Shown here piece after piece: positions 27,555-38,344 of a stretch of DNA of 64,000 nucleotides. How positions within the stretch are numbered: position 1 is the first letter of the stretch; each line of letters begins with the position of its first letter. Made by a program: the position numbers and the translations under genes. The stretch lies in contig NZ_WFLM01000001.1 of assembly GCF_009208775.1 (NCBI RefSeq), positions 1-64,000 on the forward strand. Reading direction: 5' to 3'. This stretch comes from Silvanigrella paludirubra (GTDB taxonomy: Bacteria > Bdellovibrionota_B > Oligoflexia > Silvanigrellales > Silvanigrellaceae). The notes under the pieces are model-generated. The model searched no databases. It had not been told where the DNA came from and was given only the letters and a program-made list of their open reading frames with translations.

Positions 27555-28763
27555 GTGGCAAAACGTATACGTACTTTGGAAGATCTTGATTTTTCTTCAA
27601 ATACTCAACCCGTTGTATTATTAAGACTCGATTTAAACGTTCCTATCAAAAAGGGAAAAATCTCAGACGAAACAAGAATTAAAGCAGCACTGCCAACCAT
27701 AAAATGGCTTCTTGAAAAAAATGCAAAAATCATTGCTTGCTCTCATTTAGGCCGTCCAAAAGGAATTGGCTTTGAAGAAGAATTTTCAATTGCTCCTGTT
27801 GGAACAAGACTTGCCGAATTATTAAATCTTGAAGTTGTTCTTGCTCATGACTTTGTAGAAGATGGTTTTGGTAAAATTGTATATGATTTAAAACCAGGTC
27901 AAATTATTTTACTTGAAAACCTCCGTTTTCATAAAGAAGAGCAAGCTGGTAATGAAAATTTTGCAAACAAATTAGCTCAATATGCTGAATTTTATGTGAA
28001 CGATGCTTTTGGAACTTGTCATAGAGCAGATGCTTCTATTTATGCCGCTGCAGAATGTTTTCCGCTTGAAAAAAGAGCTGCAGGATTTTTAGTAGCAAAA
28101 GAAATGCAATTTTTAGAAGATGCATTCCGTGCTCCAAAAGCACCTGTTACCGCTATTTTTGGTGGTTCCAAAGTTTCCGATAAAATCGAGATTCTTCGTA
28201 AGTTTACAACAATTGCGAATAATATGATTATTGGCGGTGCTATGGCCTATACCTTTTTAAAATGTAAAGGTAAAAATGTTGGAAAATCTCGTGTTGAAGA
28301 AGATAAATTAGCTCTTGTTGAAGAAATTTTTAAAGCAGCTGAAAAACGAAATGTTAAAATATATCTCCCTGAAGATCATTTATGCGGATCTGAGTTTTCT
28401 GAAAATGTAACCCCTGTTGTTGTGAATTCAGCAGATATTCCAGATGGATTAATGGGATTAGATATTGGTGAACACTCTGCAAAAGTTTTTAAAAATGTAA
28501 TTGAAAATAGTAAAGTTGTTGTTTGGAATGGTCCAATGGGAGTATTTGAGTTTGAAGCCTTTGCAAAAGGAACAAAAGCAGTTGCTGAAGCCATGTCTCA
28601 TTGTGAAGGAACAACAATTGTGGGGGGCGGAGATTCTGCTGCGGCTATTGTAAAATTTAATTTACAAGATAAAGTAACGCATGTTTCCACTGGTGGTGGA
28701 GCGAGTATGGAGCTTTTAGAAGGAAAAGAACTTCCTGGTATAAAAGTTTTAAGAATGAAATAA
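27555..28763 (+). CDS. pgk: Phosphoglycerate kinase
   Basis: A 402-residue glycolytic kinase. The N-terminal substrate site is LLRLDLNVPIKKGKISDETR. The CSHLGRPKG and LLENLRFHKEEQ blocks follow. The hinge/nucleotide domain has FGGSKVSDKIEIL, VWNGPMGVFEFEAF and the C-terminal GGGDSAAAI and STGGGASMELLEG motifs. The start is a GTG with GAAAGGAAT upstream. tpiA follows after 35 bases. Confidence 0.97.
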   Translation: MAKRIRTLEDLDFSSNTQPVVLLRLDLNVPIKKGKISDETRIKAALPTIKWLLEKNAKIIACSHLGRPKGIGFEEEFSIAPVGTRLAELLNLEVVLAHDFVEDGFGKIVYDLKPGQIILLENLRFHKEEQAGNENFANKLAQYAEFYVNDAFGTCHRADASIYAAAECFPLEKRAAGFLVAKEMQFLEDAFRAPKAPVTAIFGGSKVSDKIEILRKFTTIANNMIIGGAMAYTFLKCKGKNVGKSRVEEDKLALVEEIFKAAEKRNVKIYLPEDHLCGSEFSENVTPVVVNSADIPDGLMGLDIGEHSAKVFKNVIENSKVVVWNGPMGVFEFEAFAKGTKAVAEAMSHCEGTTIVGGGDSAAAIVKFNLQDKVTHVSTGGGASMELLEGKELPGIKVLRMK

Positions 28764-28798
28764 GAAATTCAAAAACTTTTAAAAATACAGAGGCATTT

Positions 28799-29593
28799 AT
28801 GCAAACAACTAGAAAAAAAATAATTATTGGTAATTGGAAAATGTTTAAAGATGTAACAAGTGCAAGTGCAGATTTTTCAAACTTTTCAAATTTGATAGCA
28901 AATCAAAATTTAAATATTGAAGTTGGAATAGCTGCTCCAAGTGTTTTTCTTTCTGAATTGAGTGGAAGAACTCAAAATGTTGTTACTTTATTTGCGCAAA
29001 ATGCACATTGGGCAAATGATGGCGCATTTACTGGGGAAATATCTGTCCCTATGTTGAAAAGTATTCGTGTTAAGGGAAGCTTAGTTGCTCATAGTGAACG
29101 TAGACAAATGTTTGGTGAAACAAATATATCTTCAGGTGCTAGAGTGGGGGCATTAATCCGTTCAGGAATGAAAGCCGTTTTATGTATTGGGGAAACATTA
29201 GAGCAACGAGAAAAAGGAAAATTGCACGAAGTTTTAACAACACAGTTAGAAGAAGCTTTTATTGCATCAGAAATTAAGAGTGCATCCGAATTTTTGGGAT
29301 CAGATCCTAAAAATCCTCTTTTATCTATTGCATACGAACCTGTTTGGGCTATTGGAACAGGTAAAGCGGCAACTTCTGTCGAAGCTCAAGAGGCTCATTC
29401 CATTATCAGAGAGTTTTTATCAAGTTATTTTGATAAAGAAACAAGCTCTAAACTACAAATTTTATACGGTGGAAGTGTTAAGTTAAATAATGTTCAAGAA
29501 TATATGTCTTGTCCAGATATTGATGGAGCTTTAGTAGGTGGTGCAAGTTTAAATCCAAAAGATTTTTATGATCTTTGTATGAAATGTAATTAA
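28799..29593 (+). CDS. tpiA: Triosephosphate isomerase
   Basis: A 264-residue TIM-barrel enzyme that interconverts DHAP and glyceraldehyde-3-phosphate. Lys is in IIGNWKMFKD, the catalytic His in VAHSERRQMFGE, the catalytic Glu in AYEPVWAIGTGKAA (loop 6), and the phosphate site in YGGSVKLNN and GALVGGASL. It would also process the DHAP expected from the inositol operon, with which it converges. Confidence 0.97.
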   Translation: MQTTRKKIIIGNWKMFKDVTSASADFSNFSNLIANQNLNIEVGIAAPSVFLSELSGRTQNVVTLFAQNAHWANDGAFTGEISVPMLKSIRVKGSLVAHSERRQMFGETNISSGARVGALIRSGMKAVLCIGETLEQREKGKLHEVLTTQLEEAFIASEIKSASEFLGSDPKNPLLSIAYEPVWAIGTGKAATSVEAQEAHSIIREFLSSYFDKETSSKLQILYGGSVKLNNVQEYMSCPDIDGALVGGASLNPKDFYDLCMKCN

Positions 29594-29614
29594 ATATATT
29601 TCTTGAATTTACGA

Positions 29615-30412
29615 CTAGGAGTTTAACATCCATTCATGGTCAGGATCATTTCTAAACTTCCATTCGCGAATGGGGCCAGCCATAACGTTTAAATAATACG
29701 AATGATATCCATGTGGGACAACAACAGGATGGTATCCATAGGGAACTAAAACAACATCCCCATCTTCTGCAGAGACACTTTGATCCAAGGATCGATCGTC
29801 TGTGTAGATGCGTTGAAAAACCCAACCCTGATTTGGAGCAATCCGATGATAATAAATCTCTTCCAATTGGCTTTCTTCCTGTGGAAAATTCATGTCGTGT
29901 TTATGTGGTGGATAGCTAGAGCTATGACTTGAAGGTGTCCTTACTTCAACAACAATTAAAGATTCTGCTTTGGCGCTAGCTGGCAAAATATCAGTAACAA
30001 ATCTTTGATTTGTCCCTGTTCCTCGAACTGTTTTTTCCATTTCCTCAGGTTTAATCCATCTTGGAGGATAAATTCCTTTTGCAGGAGCGCTACATAATGC
30101 ACACAAAGTATTTTCTTTTGTTGCTGTTACTTTAATAAATTTTGCAGGAGGAATATACACAGCATGTGGAGGTAAATCATCAAAAACATTTTGGCGTTTT
30201 CCGATTCCTTCCCATATTTGTTGATCTAAATGTATTGTAACTTCTCCATTAAGAATAATTAAACAAAGTTCACGTTTTGAATCAAACCATGATATTGTCT
30301 GATCAAATTTTATTTCAGTAATGATAAACCCAATATACTGCCAACCTGCAGATTCTGGAGTTATAATAATATGCTCATTTGATTTACGGTTTGACTTAAT
30401 TAATAAATCCAT
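29615..30412 (-). CDS. iolB: 5-deoxyglucuronate isomerase
   Basis: A 265-residue bicupin-fold isomerase that turns 5-deoxy-D-glucuronate into 5-keto-2-deoxygluconate in inositol breakdown. Family blocks seen: PESAGWQYIGF, LPPHAVYIPP, GTGTNQRFVTDILP, the metal-binding YPPHKHDMNFPQEESQLEEI-like region (His, His and Glu ligands), FQRIYTDDRSLD and DVVLVPYGYHPVVVPHGY. It is the last gene of the inositol operon, 45 bases after iolD. Confidence 0.94.
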   Translation of the reverse strand: MDLLIKSNRKSNEHIIITPESAGWQYIGFIITEIKFDQTISWFDSKRELCLIILNGEVTIHLDQQIWEGIGKRQNVFDDLPPHAVYIPPAKFIKVTATKENTLCALCSAPAKGIYPPRWIKPEEMEKTVRGTGTNQRFVTDILPASAKAESLIVVEVRTPSSHSSSYPPHKHDMNFPQEESQLEEIYYHRIAPNQGWVFQRIYTDDRSLDQSVSAEDGDVVLVPYGYHPVVVPHGYHSYYLNVMAGPIREWKFRNDPDHEWMLNS

Positions 30413-30457
30413 ACCAAATTCCTTAATGGATGACCTCGTTGTTTTGCTTGAATTTAA

Positions 30458-32323
30458 TTATAATCTTTTATTACGTGTATCTTGATAATTTTGTCTAGCA
30501 TGATTTACTTTTTGATATTGAGATGTTTCTGGTATGCTCACCTCCCACCAGCAACCACCCAATTCAGTAGTACGTCGATAATCTGTATCAATTACAATAA
30601 CGTAACTATGAGAGCTTTTTCTGGCACGAAGCATGGCATGCTCAAAATCAAAAATTGAGGTAACATGTTCTGATACAGCACCTAAAGATTTTGCATGAAG
30701 AGCAAAATCTATATTTGGATTTTCTAATGAATTTATATTGCAATCTTTTAACATATTATTAAATGGCTCATTGCCACATGATTTTTGCAAACGATGAATA
30801 CAACCATAACCTTTATTATCTAAGATGACTAATATTATTTTAAGATCTAACATTATACTTGTGGCAAGCTCTGAATTAAGCATTAAATAGGATCCATCTC
30901 CTACCATGACAATCACTTCTTTATTAGGATTAGCCATTTTAACACCAAGGCCACCTGCTATTTCATATCCCATACAAGAAAAACCATATTCACAATGATA
31001 ACCGCCTGGTTCAGAAGATCGCCATAATTTATGAAGTTCTGCAGGTATCCCACCCGCTGCACTCACAATAATATCATCTTTAAAAGAATTTTGAGATGAT
31101 CTTTGAATGGCTCCAATAATTTCTCCTTCATAAGGAAGAAAATCACTAGAAGGTGGAAGAGTTTTACTTGTTATTTCTGTTACGGAATCACGCCATTTTT
31201 TTCCTAACTCACAAGAGTTTAGAGTCCAATTATCTTCCATTTGCCAATTATTTTCAGAGAGAATTTTTGAAAGTTGTAGTAATGCCCAATTAGCATCTGC
31301 ATTTAATGAATGGCTGTTAAATTTAATGCTATCAAAAGCATTTACATTAATAGATAAACAAGATGCATTTTGAAATAATAAATTTGAACCAGTAGTAAAG
31401 TCTTGCAAACGAGTGCCAATAGCAATTATCAAATCAGCATTTTTTGCTATAGTATTAGCAGCATGAGATCCTGTTACTCCAATGGAACCCATTTGTAATG
31501 GATGGTCCCATTTTAATGCGCTTTTTCCTGATTGTGTTTCACAGACAGGAATTCCAAATTGTTCTGCAAATATTTGCAGATTATTTGATGCTTTACTATA
31601 TAAAACACCACCTCCAGCAATAATTAATGGTTTTTTATATTTTTTAATAAATTGAATTGCAGAATTTAACTCTTCATTTCCTGATATTTTAAGGTAAAAA
31701 TGATGAATTTTTTCATCAAAAAAAGATAATGGAAAAGAATAGGCTTCTGATTGAACATCTTGAGGTAATGATAAAGTTACAGGTCCACAATTGGAATCAT
31801 CTGTAAGAATGGAAAGTGCACGTGGTAAAGCTGTTAGTAATTGCTCTGGTCGCACGATCCGATCAAAATATCTTGAAACAGGACGAAAACAATCATTTAC
31901 GGAAACAGTCCCATCTTGTGGGTATTCTAGTTGTTGTAGAACAGGATCTGGACCGCGATAAGTAAACACATCTCCTGGTAAAAGTAACAATGGCAGTCGA
32001 TTCACATGAGCCAATGCTGCTGCAGTTACTAAATTTGTTGCTCCAGGTCCAATACTACTTGTTACTGCCATCATTCGTCTACGAAAATTACTTTTTGCAA
32101 ATGCAATGGCTGCATGGGCCATACTTTGTTCATTATGACCTCGGTAAGTTGGAAAAATATTTTTAACAGAAAAAAGAGCTTCTCCAATTCCAGAAACATT
32201 TCCATGTCCAAATATGGCAAAACAGCCACCAAATAAAGGTATTTTCTGGTTTTCATGTTCTATAAATTGGGCTGTTAAATATCGAATTAAAGCTTGTGAC
32301 ATGGTCAGGCGAATTGTTTTCAT
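30458..32323 (-). CDS. iolD: 3D-trihydroxycyclohexane-1,2-dione hydrolase (ThDP-dependent)
   Basis: A 621-residue ThDP enzyme that opens the inositol ring. The N-terminal Pyr domain includes FGHGNVSGIGEAL and the Glu-bearing YRGHNEQSMAH. The PP domain has the Mg-ThDP motif VGDGSYLML...N. GPVTLSLPQDVQSEAY and ANPNKEVIVMVGDGSYLM fit the family. The ATG at 32323 overlaps the iolC stop as ATGA and has AAAGGA upstream, so it is translationally coupled. Confidence 0.94.
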   Translation of the reverse strand: MKTIRLTMSQALIRYLTAQFIEHENQKIPLFGGCFAIFGHGNVSGIGEALFSVKNIFPTYRGHNEQSMAHAAIAFAKSNFRRRMMAVTSSIGPGATNLVTAAALAHVNRLPLLLLPGDVFTYRGPDPVLQQLEYPQDGTVSVNDCFRPVSRYFDRIVRPEQLLTALPRALSILTDDSNCGPVTLSLPQDVQSEAYSFPLSFFDEKIHHFYLKISGNEELNSAIQFIKKYKKPLIIAGGGVLYSKASNNLQIFAEQFGIPVCETQSGKSALKWDHPLQMGSIGVTGSHAANTIAKNADLIIAIGTRLQDFTTGSNLLFQNASCLSINVNAFDSIKFNSHSLNADANWALLQLSKILSENNWQMEDNWTLNSCELGKKWRDSVTEITSKTLPPSSDFLPYEGEIIGAIQRSSQNSFKDDIIVSAAGGIPAELHKLWRSSEPGGYHCEYGFSCMGYEIAGGLGVKMANPNKEVIVMVGDGSYLMLNSELATSIMLDLKIILVILDNKGYGCIHRLQKSCGNEPFNNMLKDCNINSLENPNIDFALHAKSLGAVSEHVTSIFDFEHAMLRARKSSHSYVIVIDTDYRRTTELGGCWWEVSIPETSQYQKVNHARQNYQDTRNKRL

Positions 32324-34254
32324 ATCGTATTCCTTTTTTCGTTTTGCCATATTTGGATTAAATTTTTAAAAATATCGCCCGTTTTTTTTATAACTTCTCT
32401 ATTGCTTATTTCATTATTAAACCATTGTTTACTTGCTTCATAAAAAATAGTTCGGCCTATCGCAAATCCTCGGCATGTTTTGGAATGATGAGCAGCTTTA
32501 AAACCTTTACTAATAACAGTTAAAGGCTCATTTAATCCCAATAAGACGACACCACGGCAATAAGAATCTTTTTTTGCAATTAATTCATCTATAAATGGCC
32601 ATATTTCAATGCTAGGTTGTTCTAATTTCCACCATTCAGGAAAAATTCCTAAGTTATATAAATTTTTCATGGAGCGGTAAACGGTGTCTTGAGCATGTGG
32701 AAATATTTTTGGTGGAATGATTTCAATTAATAAATCATGACCTGAAATTTGTGCTGCATGATAAAGTGACAAGAGTCTTTTTTCTTGTTTTATTCTATTT
32801 TGGACTTCATCATCTGGATGATATTGAATAAGGCATTTAATAATATGATCTTTTGGCCAGCTTAATAAGTGGGAGCCAATTGAACTTCCTTTTTCAAATT
32901 GCAATGGATTGGATAAAGAAAGTTCGACGGGACGCCCTATCCACCAGCCTCTACCTGTTGCTAAGTTTAAAGCTTCTTGGCCAAATTGATCATCTGCCAA
33001 AATACCTATTTTTCCTTGAAGATTTAATTCAGATTCCGTTTCTATTACAGCGCTTACAAATAGTTTTTTTAATTCTGAAATTTTTACTTCTGGTTGATTT
33101 GCATTATGTGCAAGTTCCATAAATTGAATTCGATGATCAAATGCAAAGATAAAAAGTTCATCCCATTTTTGCTTGGCTATTGTAACACGGTGCAATCTAT
33201 TTAATTCAACATCTAACGAAGGTTTTAAAATTTTATGATTTAAAAAGTAATTTATTTCCTTCCAAGTGGGCATAGCAGGAGCACAGGAATGACGACTTAC
33301 TACTAAAGCACCACAAGCATTAGCAATATGACAACAAGTTTTTAAATCTTTGTTACGTAAAAAATTTGCCAAAAATCCAGATAAAAAAGCATCACCGGCA
33401 CCTAAAACATTTAAAATATCTACTTTAACTCCTTCATAGATTTCGCATTCAGCAAATGAATTCGGAATTTTGTTTTCAAAAATAGTACAACCTTTTTCTC
33501 CTAGTTTTAATACAAATATTCCATTATTTATATTTCGAATTAATTTTAAACTTTCAAAAAGATTTTCATTTCCTCCTAGTATACAAAATTCTTCTTCTGT
33601 ACCAACAATTAAATCAAATAAGGGGGCTATTGATTGTAAATGTTCTGTTACATTATTGTTAGCAATAAATCGAGTTTCTCCATCGCTTTTATTTGTCAAA
33701 CCCCAAAGGACTGGTCGATAATCAATATCTAGTATTTTTAAAACATCATTTTTTTGAGCATAATCTAACGCTTTTAAAGAAGCTTTATAAACATTTTTTT
33801 GAGAGAAATGAGTTCCAGTTATAGCAAGTGAATGCGATGAAGCTATAAAATTTTCATCAATGTCATTTTCAGTTAAAGACATATCTGCACAATTTTCACG
33901 ATAAAATAATAATGGAAAGGTATTTTTGTCTTTAATTCCAAGTAATGTTATAGCTGTTAAATGTTCTTTTGTTTTTTTTATTTGAGAGACATCGCAACCT
34001 TCTTTGGAAAGTGAATTTAATAAAAAGCTTCCCATTTGATCATCACCAACACAGGATAGCATTGCTGTTTTTAAGCCAAGGCGTGCTGTTCCAAAGGCGA
34101 CATTTCCTGAAGATCCCCCAAGGTATTTCGCAAAACTACTAACTTCTTCAAGAGGGGCTCCAATTTGTTGAGAATATAAATCGACTGCAAGCCTTCCTAA
34201 GCAAATTAAATCAAATTTTCTATCTTTTTTTAAGTAACAATTTTTATCAAGCAT
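32320..34254 (-). CDS. iolC: Fused 5-dehydro-2-deoxygluconokinase / DUF2090 (aldolase-type) protein
   Basis: A 644-residue two-domain protein. Residues 1 to about 330 are a PfkB-family kinase (LGRLAVDLYSQQIGAP, GGSSGNVAFGTARLGL, LGAGDAFLSGFLANFL with catalytic Asp) that phosphorylates 5-keto-2-deoxygluconate. Residues ~360-640 are DUF2090 (FIFAFDHRIQFMELA, GILADDQFGQEAL, RGVVLLGLNEPLT), a TIM-barrel aldolase-like domain thought to cleave the product to DHAP and malonate semialdehyde. No separate iolJ is present, which agrees with the fusion doing both steps. Confidence 0.92.
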   Translation of the reverse strand: MLDKNCYLKKDRKFDLICLGRLAVDLYSQQIGAPLEEVSSFAKYLGGSSGNVAFGTARLGLKTAMLSCVGDDQMGSFLLNSLSKEGCDVSQIKKTKEHLTAITLLGIKDKNTFPLLFYRENCADMSLTENDIDENFIASSHSLAITGTHFSQKNVYKASLKALDYAQKNDVLKILDIDYRPVLWGLTNKSDGETRFIANNNVTEHLQSIAPLFDLIVGTEEEFCILGGNENLFESLKLIRNINNGIFVLKLGEKGCTIFENKIPNSFAECEIYEGVKVDILNVLGAGDAFLSGFLANFLRNKDLKTCCHIANACGALVVSRHSCAPAMPTWKEINYFLNHKILKPSLDVELNRLHRVTIAKQKWDELFIFAFDHRIQFMELAHNANQPEVKISELKKLFVSAVIETESELNLQGKIGILADDQFGQEALNLATGRGWWIGRPVELSLSNPLQFEKGSSIGSHLLSWPKDHIIKCLIQYHPDDEVQNRIKQEKRLLSLYHAAQISGHDLLIEIIPPKIFPHAQDTVYRSMKNLYNLGIFPEWWKLEQPSIEIWPFIDELIAKKDSYCRGVVLLGLNEPLTVISKGFKAAHHSKTCRGFAIGRTIFYEASKQWFNNEISNREVIKKTGDIFKNLIQIWQNEKRNTI

Positions 34255-34305
34255 GATTAATCCGTAAAATTGAAATAGTAAATAATTTTTTTTAATTTAA
34301 AATGT

Positions 34306-35394
34306 TTATTTAATGTTTGCGGTTAAATTTGCTATAAGCTGCATATCTAATTTTGCATCCTCAATTGTATTTCGAATGGGTTCTCCTAAGGTGACACTTG
34401 CCCAAAATCCTTGAAGCTCTCTAATAAAAGCCTCTTCATATCCTGAGCAATATTCTGTATTTTGTAATGATTCATTATTTGAAATAGATACACTTAATTT
34501 AGTAGGAAAATGATTTAAATAAGGTGAGGGGAATTCTAAATGATAAACAGAATCATCAAAGTATAAACTTATTCTTTCACGGTATTCTGCAAGTTTAGGT
34601 ATTGAGACAAAAGACATTTGCCAGAGAGCATCACAATCTTTAATTCGAACACTTCCATTTGCACAAGTTCCATCAGCAAAAAAGGCGGCTCCAGTAACTT
34701 CAGATGTTTTTAAATTCATGGTTTCTAATAATCCATGGACAGCATTTATATCATGAACTAAACTTGATGAATATGGTCCTGTAAATCCTCTTAAGATATC
34801 TGAATTAATATTTTTTCCATTTGCTAAAATAACTTGCTGATAACGTAACTTTCTTGATTCAAGAATTAAATCAGCTGGAATATCATTTGCTAAAATCAAT
34901 TCTCCTTGATGCTGATTAAATGGCCATGCTCCTGGATCTTGCACTTCCACACTAATTAATCTAAGTCCTAATCCATTTTTAGGAAGTAATTTTCTCAGTA
35001 ATTCATAATTTGGATCAAAACGTTTCATATATCCAACTTGCACAACTTTTTTCGATTTATCGCGTGCTTTAATTAAATTATCTGCTTCAGTTATAGAGTA
35101 ACAAAGAGGTTTTTCAGAAAAAACATGTAAACCACGATCCAAAGCAGCATGTGCAATTTCAGCATGATAGCTATCTGGAGAAGCAATTAAAACAGCATCT
35201 AATTGTTGTGAAAATAATTCGCCATAATCAGAAAATGTTTTGATCCCACGATCAGAAAAATAACTTCTTGCATTCTTTGATGGATCTGCAACACCAACAA
35301 GTTCAAATAATTTATTTAGTCGCAGTAAATTTGGAATATGCTCTATTTGTGAAATCAATCCAGCACCAACGACACAAATTTTTATTTTTTTCAT
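34306..35394 (-). CDS. Gfo/Idh/MocA-family dehydrogenase, probable inositol dehydrogenase
   Basis: A 362-residue NAD(P)-dependent oxidoreductase. The Rossmann dinucleotide motif is CVVGAGLISQIEHIP. Also present are LIASPDSYHAEIAHAA, HVFSEKPLCYSI with the catalytic EKP Lys, and VGYMKRFDPNYELL. Its place between iolE and iolC points to the first oxidation, myo-inositol to inosose. Sequence is more divergent than a textbook IolG, and another Gfo/Idh/MocA role on inositol isomers cannot be excluded. Confidence 0.78.
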   Translation of the reverse strand: MKKIKICVVGAGLISQIEHIPNLLRLNKLFELVGVADPSKNARSYFSDRGIKTFSDYGELFSQQLDAVLIASPDSYHAEIAHAALDRGLHVFSEKPLCYSITEADNLIKARDKSKKVVQVGYMKRFDPNYELLRKLLPKNGLGLRLISVEVQDPGAWPFNQHQGELILANDIPADLILESRKLRYQQVILANGKNINSDILRGFTGPYSSSLVHDINAVHGLLETMNLKTSEVTGAAFFADGTCANGSVRIKDCDALWQMSFVSIPKLAEYRERISLYFDDSVYHLEFPSPYLNHFPTKLSVSISNNESLQNTEYCSGYEEAFIRELQGFWASVTLGEPIRNTIEDAKLDMQLIANLTANIK

Positions 35395-35407
35395 TTGGAT
35401 TCCTTAT

Positions 35408-36310
35408 TTAATTTGCCACAATTAAACCAGCTTCTAATGCAAGTTTTTTTAAATTTTGATAACCCATTTTTGCATAAGTAAGAGGATGTGCTTTATTTGG
35501 ATCTTGTTCCGCTTCTACTACAAGCCATCCCTGATAATTTTGAGCTGCCAGAACTGACAAAATATCAGCAAAATTGATAAATCCATCACCAGGTACTGTA
35601 AAAATGCCATCGTGAATAGATTCCATAAAACTTGTTTTATTTAAAATAATTTTTTCAAGTTTTGATTTTCTAATGTCTTTGCAGTGAACATGATTTATTC
35701 TTTTAGCATGTTTTATAACAATTTCTTTAGGGCTTCCTCCAGAAAATACACAATGACCAGTATCTAATAATAATCCAACAGAGGAACCTGTATTTTCTAT
35801 TAATAAATCAATTTCTTTATCAGTTTCAATAATTGTTCCCATATGATGATGGAATGACATATTTAATCCAAAATCTTTTATTAGATTTGCTAATTTAGTA
35901 ATTTTATTTCCATATATTTCCCATTCATTTGTTTTTAATTTAGGGCGTTCAGAGATGGGTTCAAATAACCAATCTTTTTGTCTATAGCTAACATCTGCAT
36001 AGACAACTACATTTGCATTTAATTCTTTTAATAAATAAAGGTGAGGCATAATCGCATCAAATTCTGCTTCTACATTGCGTTCGGCAATATGACCGTCAAA
36101 CCAACCAGAAACCAGTTCTAAATCAAATTCAGCTAAAATATTTTTTAATTCATTTGGTTTTCTTGGGAATTTACCACCAAGTTCTGTACCAGAAAATCCT
36201 GCTTTTTTCGTTTCTTCTAAACAAGTTGTAAGAGGTGTATGTCCACCTAATGTGGGATCATCATCATTACTCCAAGTAATTGGATTTATGCCAAGTCTTA
36301 TTTTGCTCAT
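35408..36310 (-). CDS. iolE: Inosose dehydratase
   Basis: A 300-residue xylose-isomerase-like TIM barrel that dehydrates 2-keto-myo-inositol to the dione used by IolD. Typical start LGINPITWSNDDDPTLGG. FSGTELGGKFPR, FHHHMGTIIE, LLLDTGHCVFSGG, NHVHCKDIR and VPGDGFINFADIL include the expected metal ligands (Glu, Asp, His). It lies 13 bases ahead of the dehydrogenase gene. Confidence 0.94.
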   Translation of the reverse strand: MSKIRLGINPITWSNDDDPTLGGHTPLTTCLEETKKAGFSGTELGGKFPRKPNELKNILAEFDLELVSGWFDGHIAERNVEAEFDAIMPHLYLLKELNANVVVYADVSYRQKDWLFEPISERPKLKTNEWEIYGNKITKLANLIKDFGLNMSFHHHMGTIIETDKEIDLLIENTGSSVGLLLDTGHCVFSGGSPKEIVIKHAKRINHVHCKDIRKSKLEKIILNKTSFMESIHDGIFTVPGDGFINFADILSVLAAQNYQGWLVVEAEQDPNKAHPLTYAKMGYQNLKKLALEAGLIVAN

Positions 36311-36341
36311 ATAGTTCCTTTTAATTCATTTATTAAAAGAT

Positions 36342-37148
36342 TTAATGAAATTCTTTAATGTTACTTTGTGAATTTATTTTTTCTATTTCTAATTGAACCT
36401 TCTGTAATTCTTCACCACCAGCCATAACTTGCAAAACTTCTTCTTGAGAGATTTCTGTTTTTTTAAAAGTTCCTTGACTTGTTCCCCTATTTAATAAAGT
36501 AAATCGATCTCCAATTGTAAAAGCATGCTGAATATTATGAGTAATAAAAACTACTCCTAAATTTCTTGATCTTGCTTGAGCAATGTATTTAAGAACAAGA
36601 GAGGCTTGATGCACTCCTAAGGCAGAAGTTGGTTCATCTAAAATTAAAACGCGAGCACCAAAATGAACAGCTCTGGCAATAGCAACACACTGTCTTTCGC
36701 CACCTGATAAAGTACCAACAGATTGACTAGGATCTCGAATGTCAATTCCTATTTCAGATAAAGCCTGTAATGCGATTTGATTAGCTTTTAACATATCAAT
36801 TCTTTGCAAAATTCCTCTGCCCTTAACAGGTTCTCTACCCATAAAAAAATTACGAGTAATGCTCATTAAAGGGGACATTGCTAAATCTTGAAAAACGGTT
36901 GCAATTCCTAAGTCAATAGCGTCTCTAGGGGAGGATAAAAGGATAGGTGTTCCATCAATAAATAATTTACCTCCTGTTGGTTGATGAACTCCGGATAATA
37001 TTTTAATTAATGTAGATTTTCCTGCGCCATTATCACCAAGTAAACAATGAACTTCTCCTTTTTTTATATCAAAAGTAATATCAGTTAAAGCAACTATAGA
37101 TCCGAATGTTTTATAAATATTTTTTAATTCAATAATAGACTGAAGCAT
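36342..37148 (-). CDS. Sugar ABC transporter ATP-binding protein
   Basis: A 268-residue single ATPase domain. Walker A is [16 protein letters not shown], the Q-loop is VFQDLAMSP, the signature is [18 protein letters not shown], Walker B is [13 protein letters not shown], and the switch His is in VVFITHNI. A one-domain ATPase is the fructose (FrcA)/inositol-type arrangement, in contrast to the two-domain RbsA form. The start at 37148 follows GGAGTGCATTTA. The membrane partner is encoded just upstream. Confidence 0.93.
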   Translation of the reverse strand: MLQSIIELKNIYKTFGSIVALTDITFDIKKGEVHCLLGDNGAGKSTLIKILSGVHQPTGGKLFIDGTPILLSSPRDAIDLGIATVFQDLAMSPLMSITRNFFMGREPVKGRGILQRIDMLKANQIALQALSEIGIDIRDPSQSVGTLSGGERQCVAIARAVHFGARVLILDEPTSALGVHQASLVLKYIAQARSRNLGVVFITHNIQHAFTIGDRFTLLNRGTSQGTFKKTEISQEEVLQVMAGGEELQKVQLEIEKINSQSNIKEFH

Positions 37149-37159
37149 TAAATGCACTC

Positions 37160-38293
37160 CTAATGAGATAAAAGAGCGCGACGACGAACATATGTATTAA
37201 ATAAAACAGCAACTAGAATCATGATTCCTAAAAAAACTTTAAACCAATCATTGTCAATTCCTGTATAAAAAATTCCAATTTGAACTGTACCAAATATAAG
37301 AGCTCCTAACATTGCTCCAATAGTTGTGCCATAACCTCCTGTTAATAATGTTCCGCCAATGACAACAGCAATTATGGCTTCAAATTCTTTTTGCATTCCT
37401 CTTAAAGTGTCAGCTGAACCTGATTCTGTTACCTGAATTGTCGCAAAAAGAGTTGAAGCTAAGGCTGTTATAATGAATAAAATAATTTTTACTTTTTGGA
37501 CTGGTATACCCATGTTTCTTGCTGCATTAATATCTCCACCAACGGCAAATATCCAATTTCCAAAACGTGTTTTTAATAATACCCATGATGCAATAATAGT
37601 TACAAAAATCCACCATAATAATGATATTGGAATACCTTCAATGACAGGAGATCCATCAGAATGAGTTGCTAATAAATGATTTTCAGAAAGCCAAATAAAC
37701 AATGGTTTTCCAACATGGCCACTAAATAAAAATACGCTAAAACTTTCTTCCGCGCCTTCTGTTATGTAAGGTATTTGCGTGCTTCCCGTAAATGATCTCG
37801 CTAAACCAACGGAAAGTCCTCTTAAAATAAACATAGAAGCTAAGGTAACTATAAATGAAGGTAATCCTGTTTTAACGACAAGCCAACCATTGAAGCAACC
37901 AATTAAAATAGCAAGAGTAAAAGTGAGTGCTATTGAAATAGAAAGAGGGATTTGAAATTGATTAACACAAATCCCAATACAAATACTTGCAAATGCAATC
38001 ATGGATCCCATGGATAGATCAAACTCTCCTGAAATCATTAATAAAGCAGCGGCTGCTGCAAGAATGCCAAGCTCGGCTGAAACTTGAAAAATATTAATCA
38101 TTCCTTCAGCACTAAACATTCCACTAGAGCCAGCAAGTATAAAAAATATAAAATAAACAAATATGATTGATGAAGTAACTCCTAGCTCGGGTCTTCTGAG
38201 TAATTTAATTATCGATGAGGTTTTGTGAATACGTTTTGTATCACTTCCCAATCCTTTATTTATTAATTTTATTGAAGTTGATTTTGAACCCAT
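37160..38293 (-). CDS. Sugar ABC transporter permease (BPD_transp_2)
   Basis: A 377-residue inner-membrane protein with eight to ten helices of the RbsC/FrcC type. Visible family features: [78 protein letters not shown] and [18 protein letters not shown]. Surrounding iol genes point to myo-inositol as substrate. Confidence 0.93.
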   Translation of the reverse strand: MGSKSTSIKLINKGLGSDTKRIHKTSSIIKLLRRPELGVTSSIIFVYFIFFILAGSSGMFSAEGMINIFQVSAELGILAAAAALLMISGEFDLSMGSMIAFASICIGICVNQFQIPLSISIALTFTLAILIGCFNGWLVVKTGLPSFIVTLASMFILRGLSVGLARSFTGSTQIPYITEGAEESFSVFLFSGHVGKPLFIWLSENHLLATHSDGSPVIEGIPISLLWWIFVTIIASWVLLKTRFGNWIFAVGGDINAARNMGIPVQKVKIILFIITALASTLFATIQVTESGSADTLRGMQKEFEAIIAVVIGGTLLTGGYGTTIGAMLGALIFGTVQIGIFYTGIDNDWFKVFLGIMILVAVLFNTYVRRRALLSH

Positions 38294-38344
38294 TTAAAAA
38301 CTCCGATAAGAAAATATTTTATTTACCACATTTTTGTTACTTTA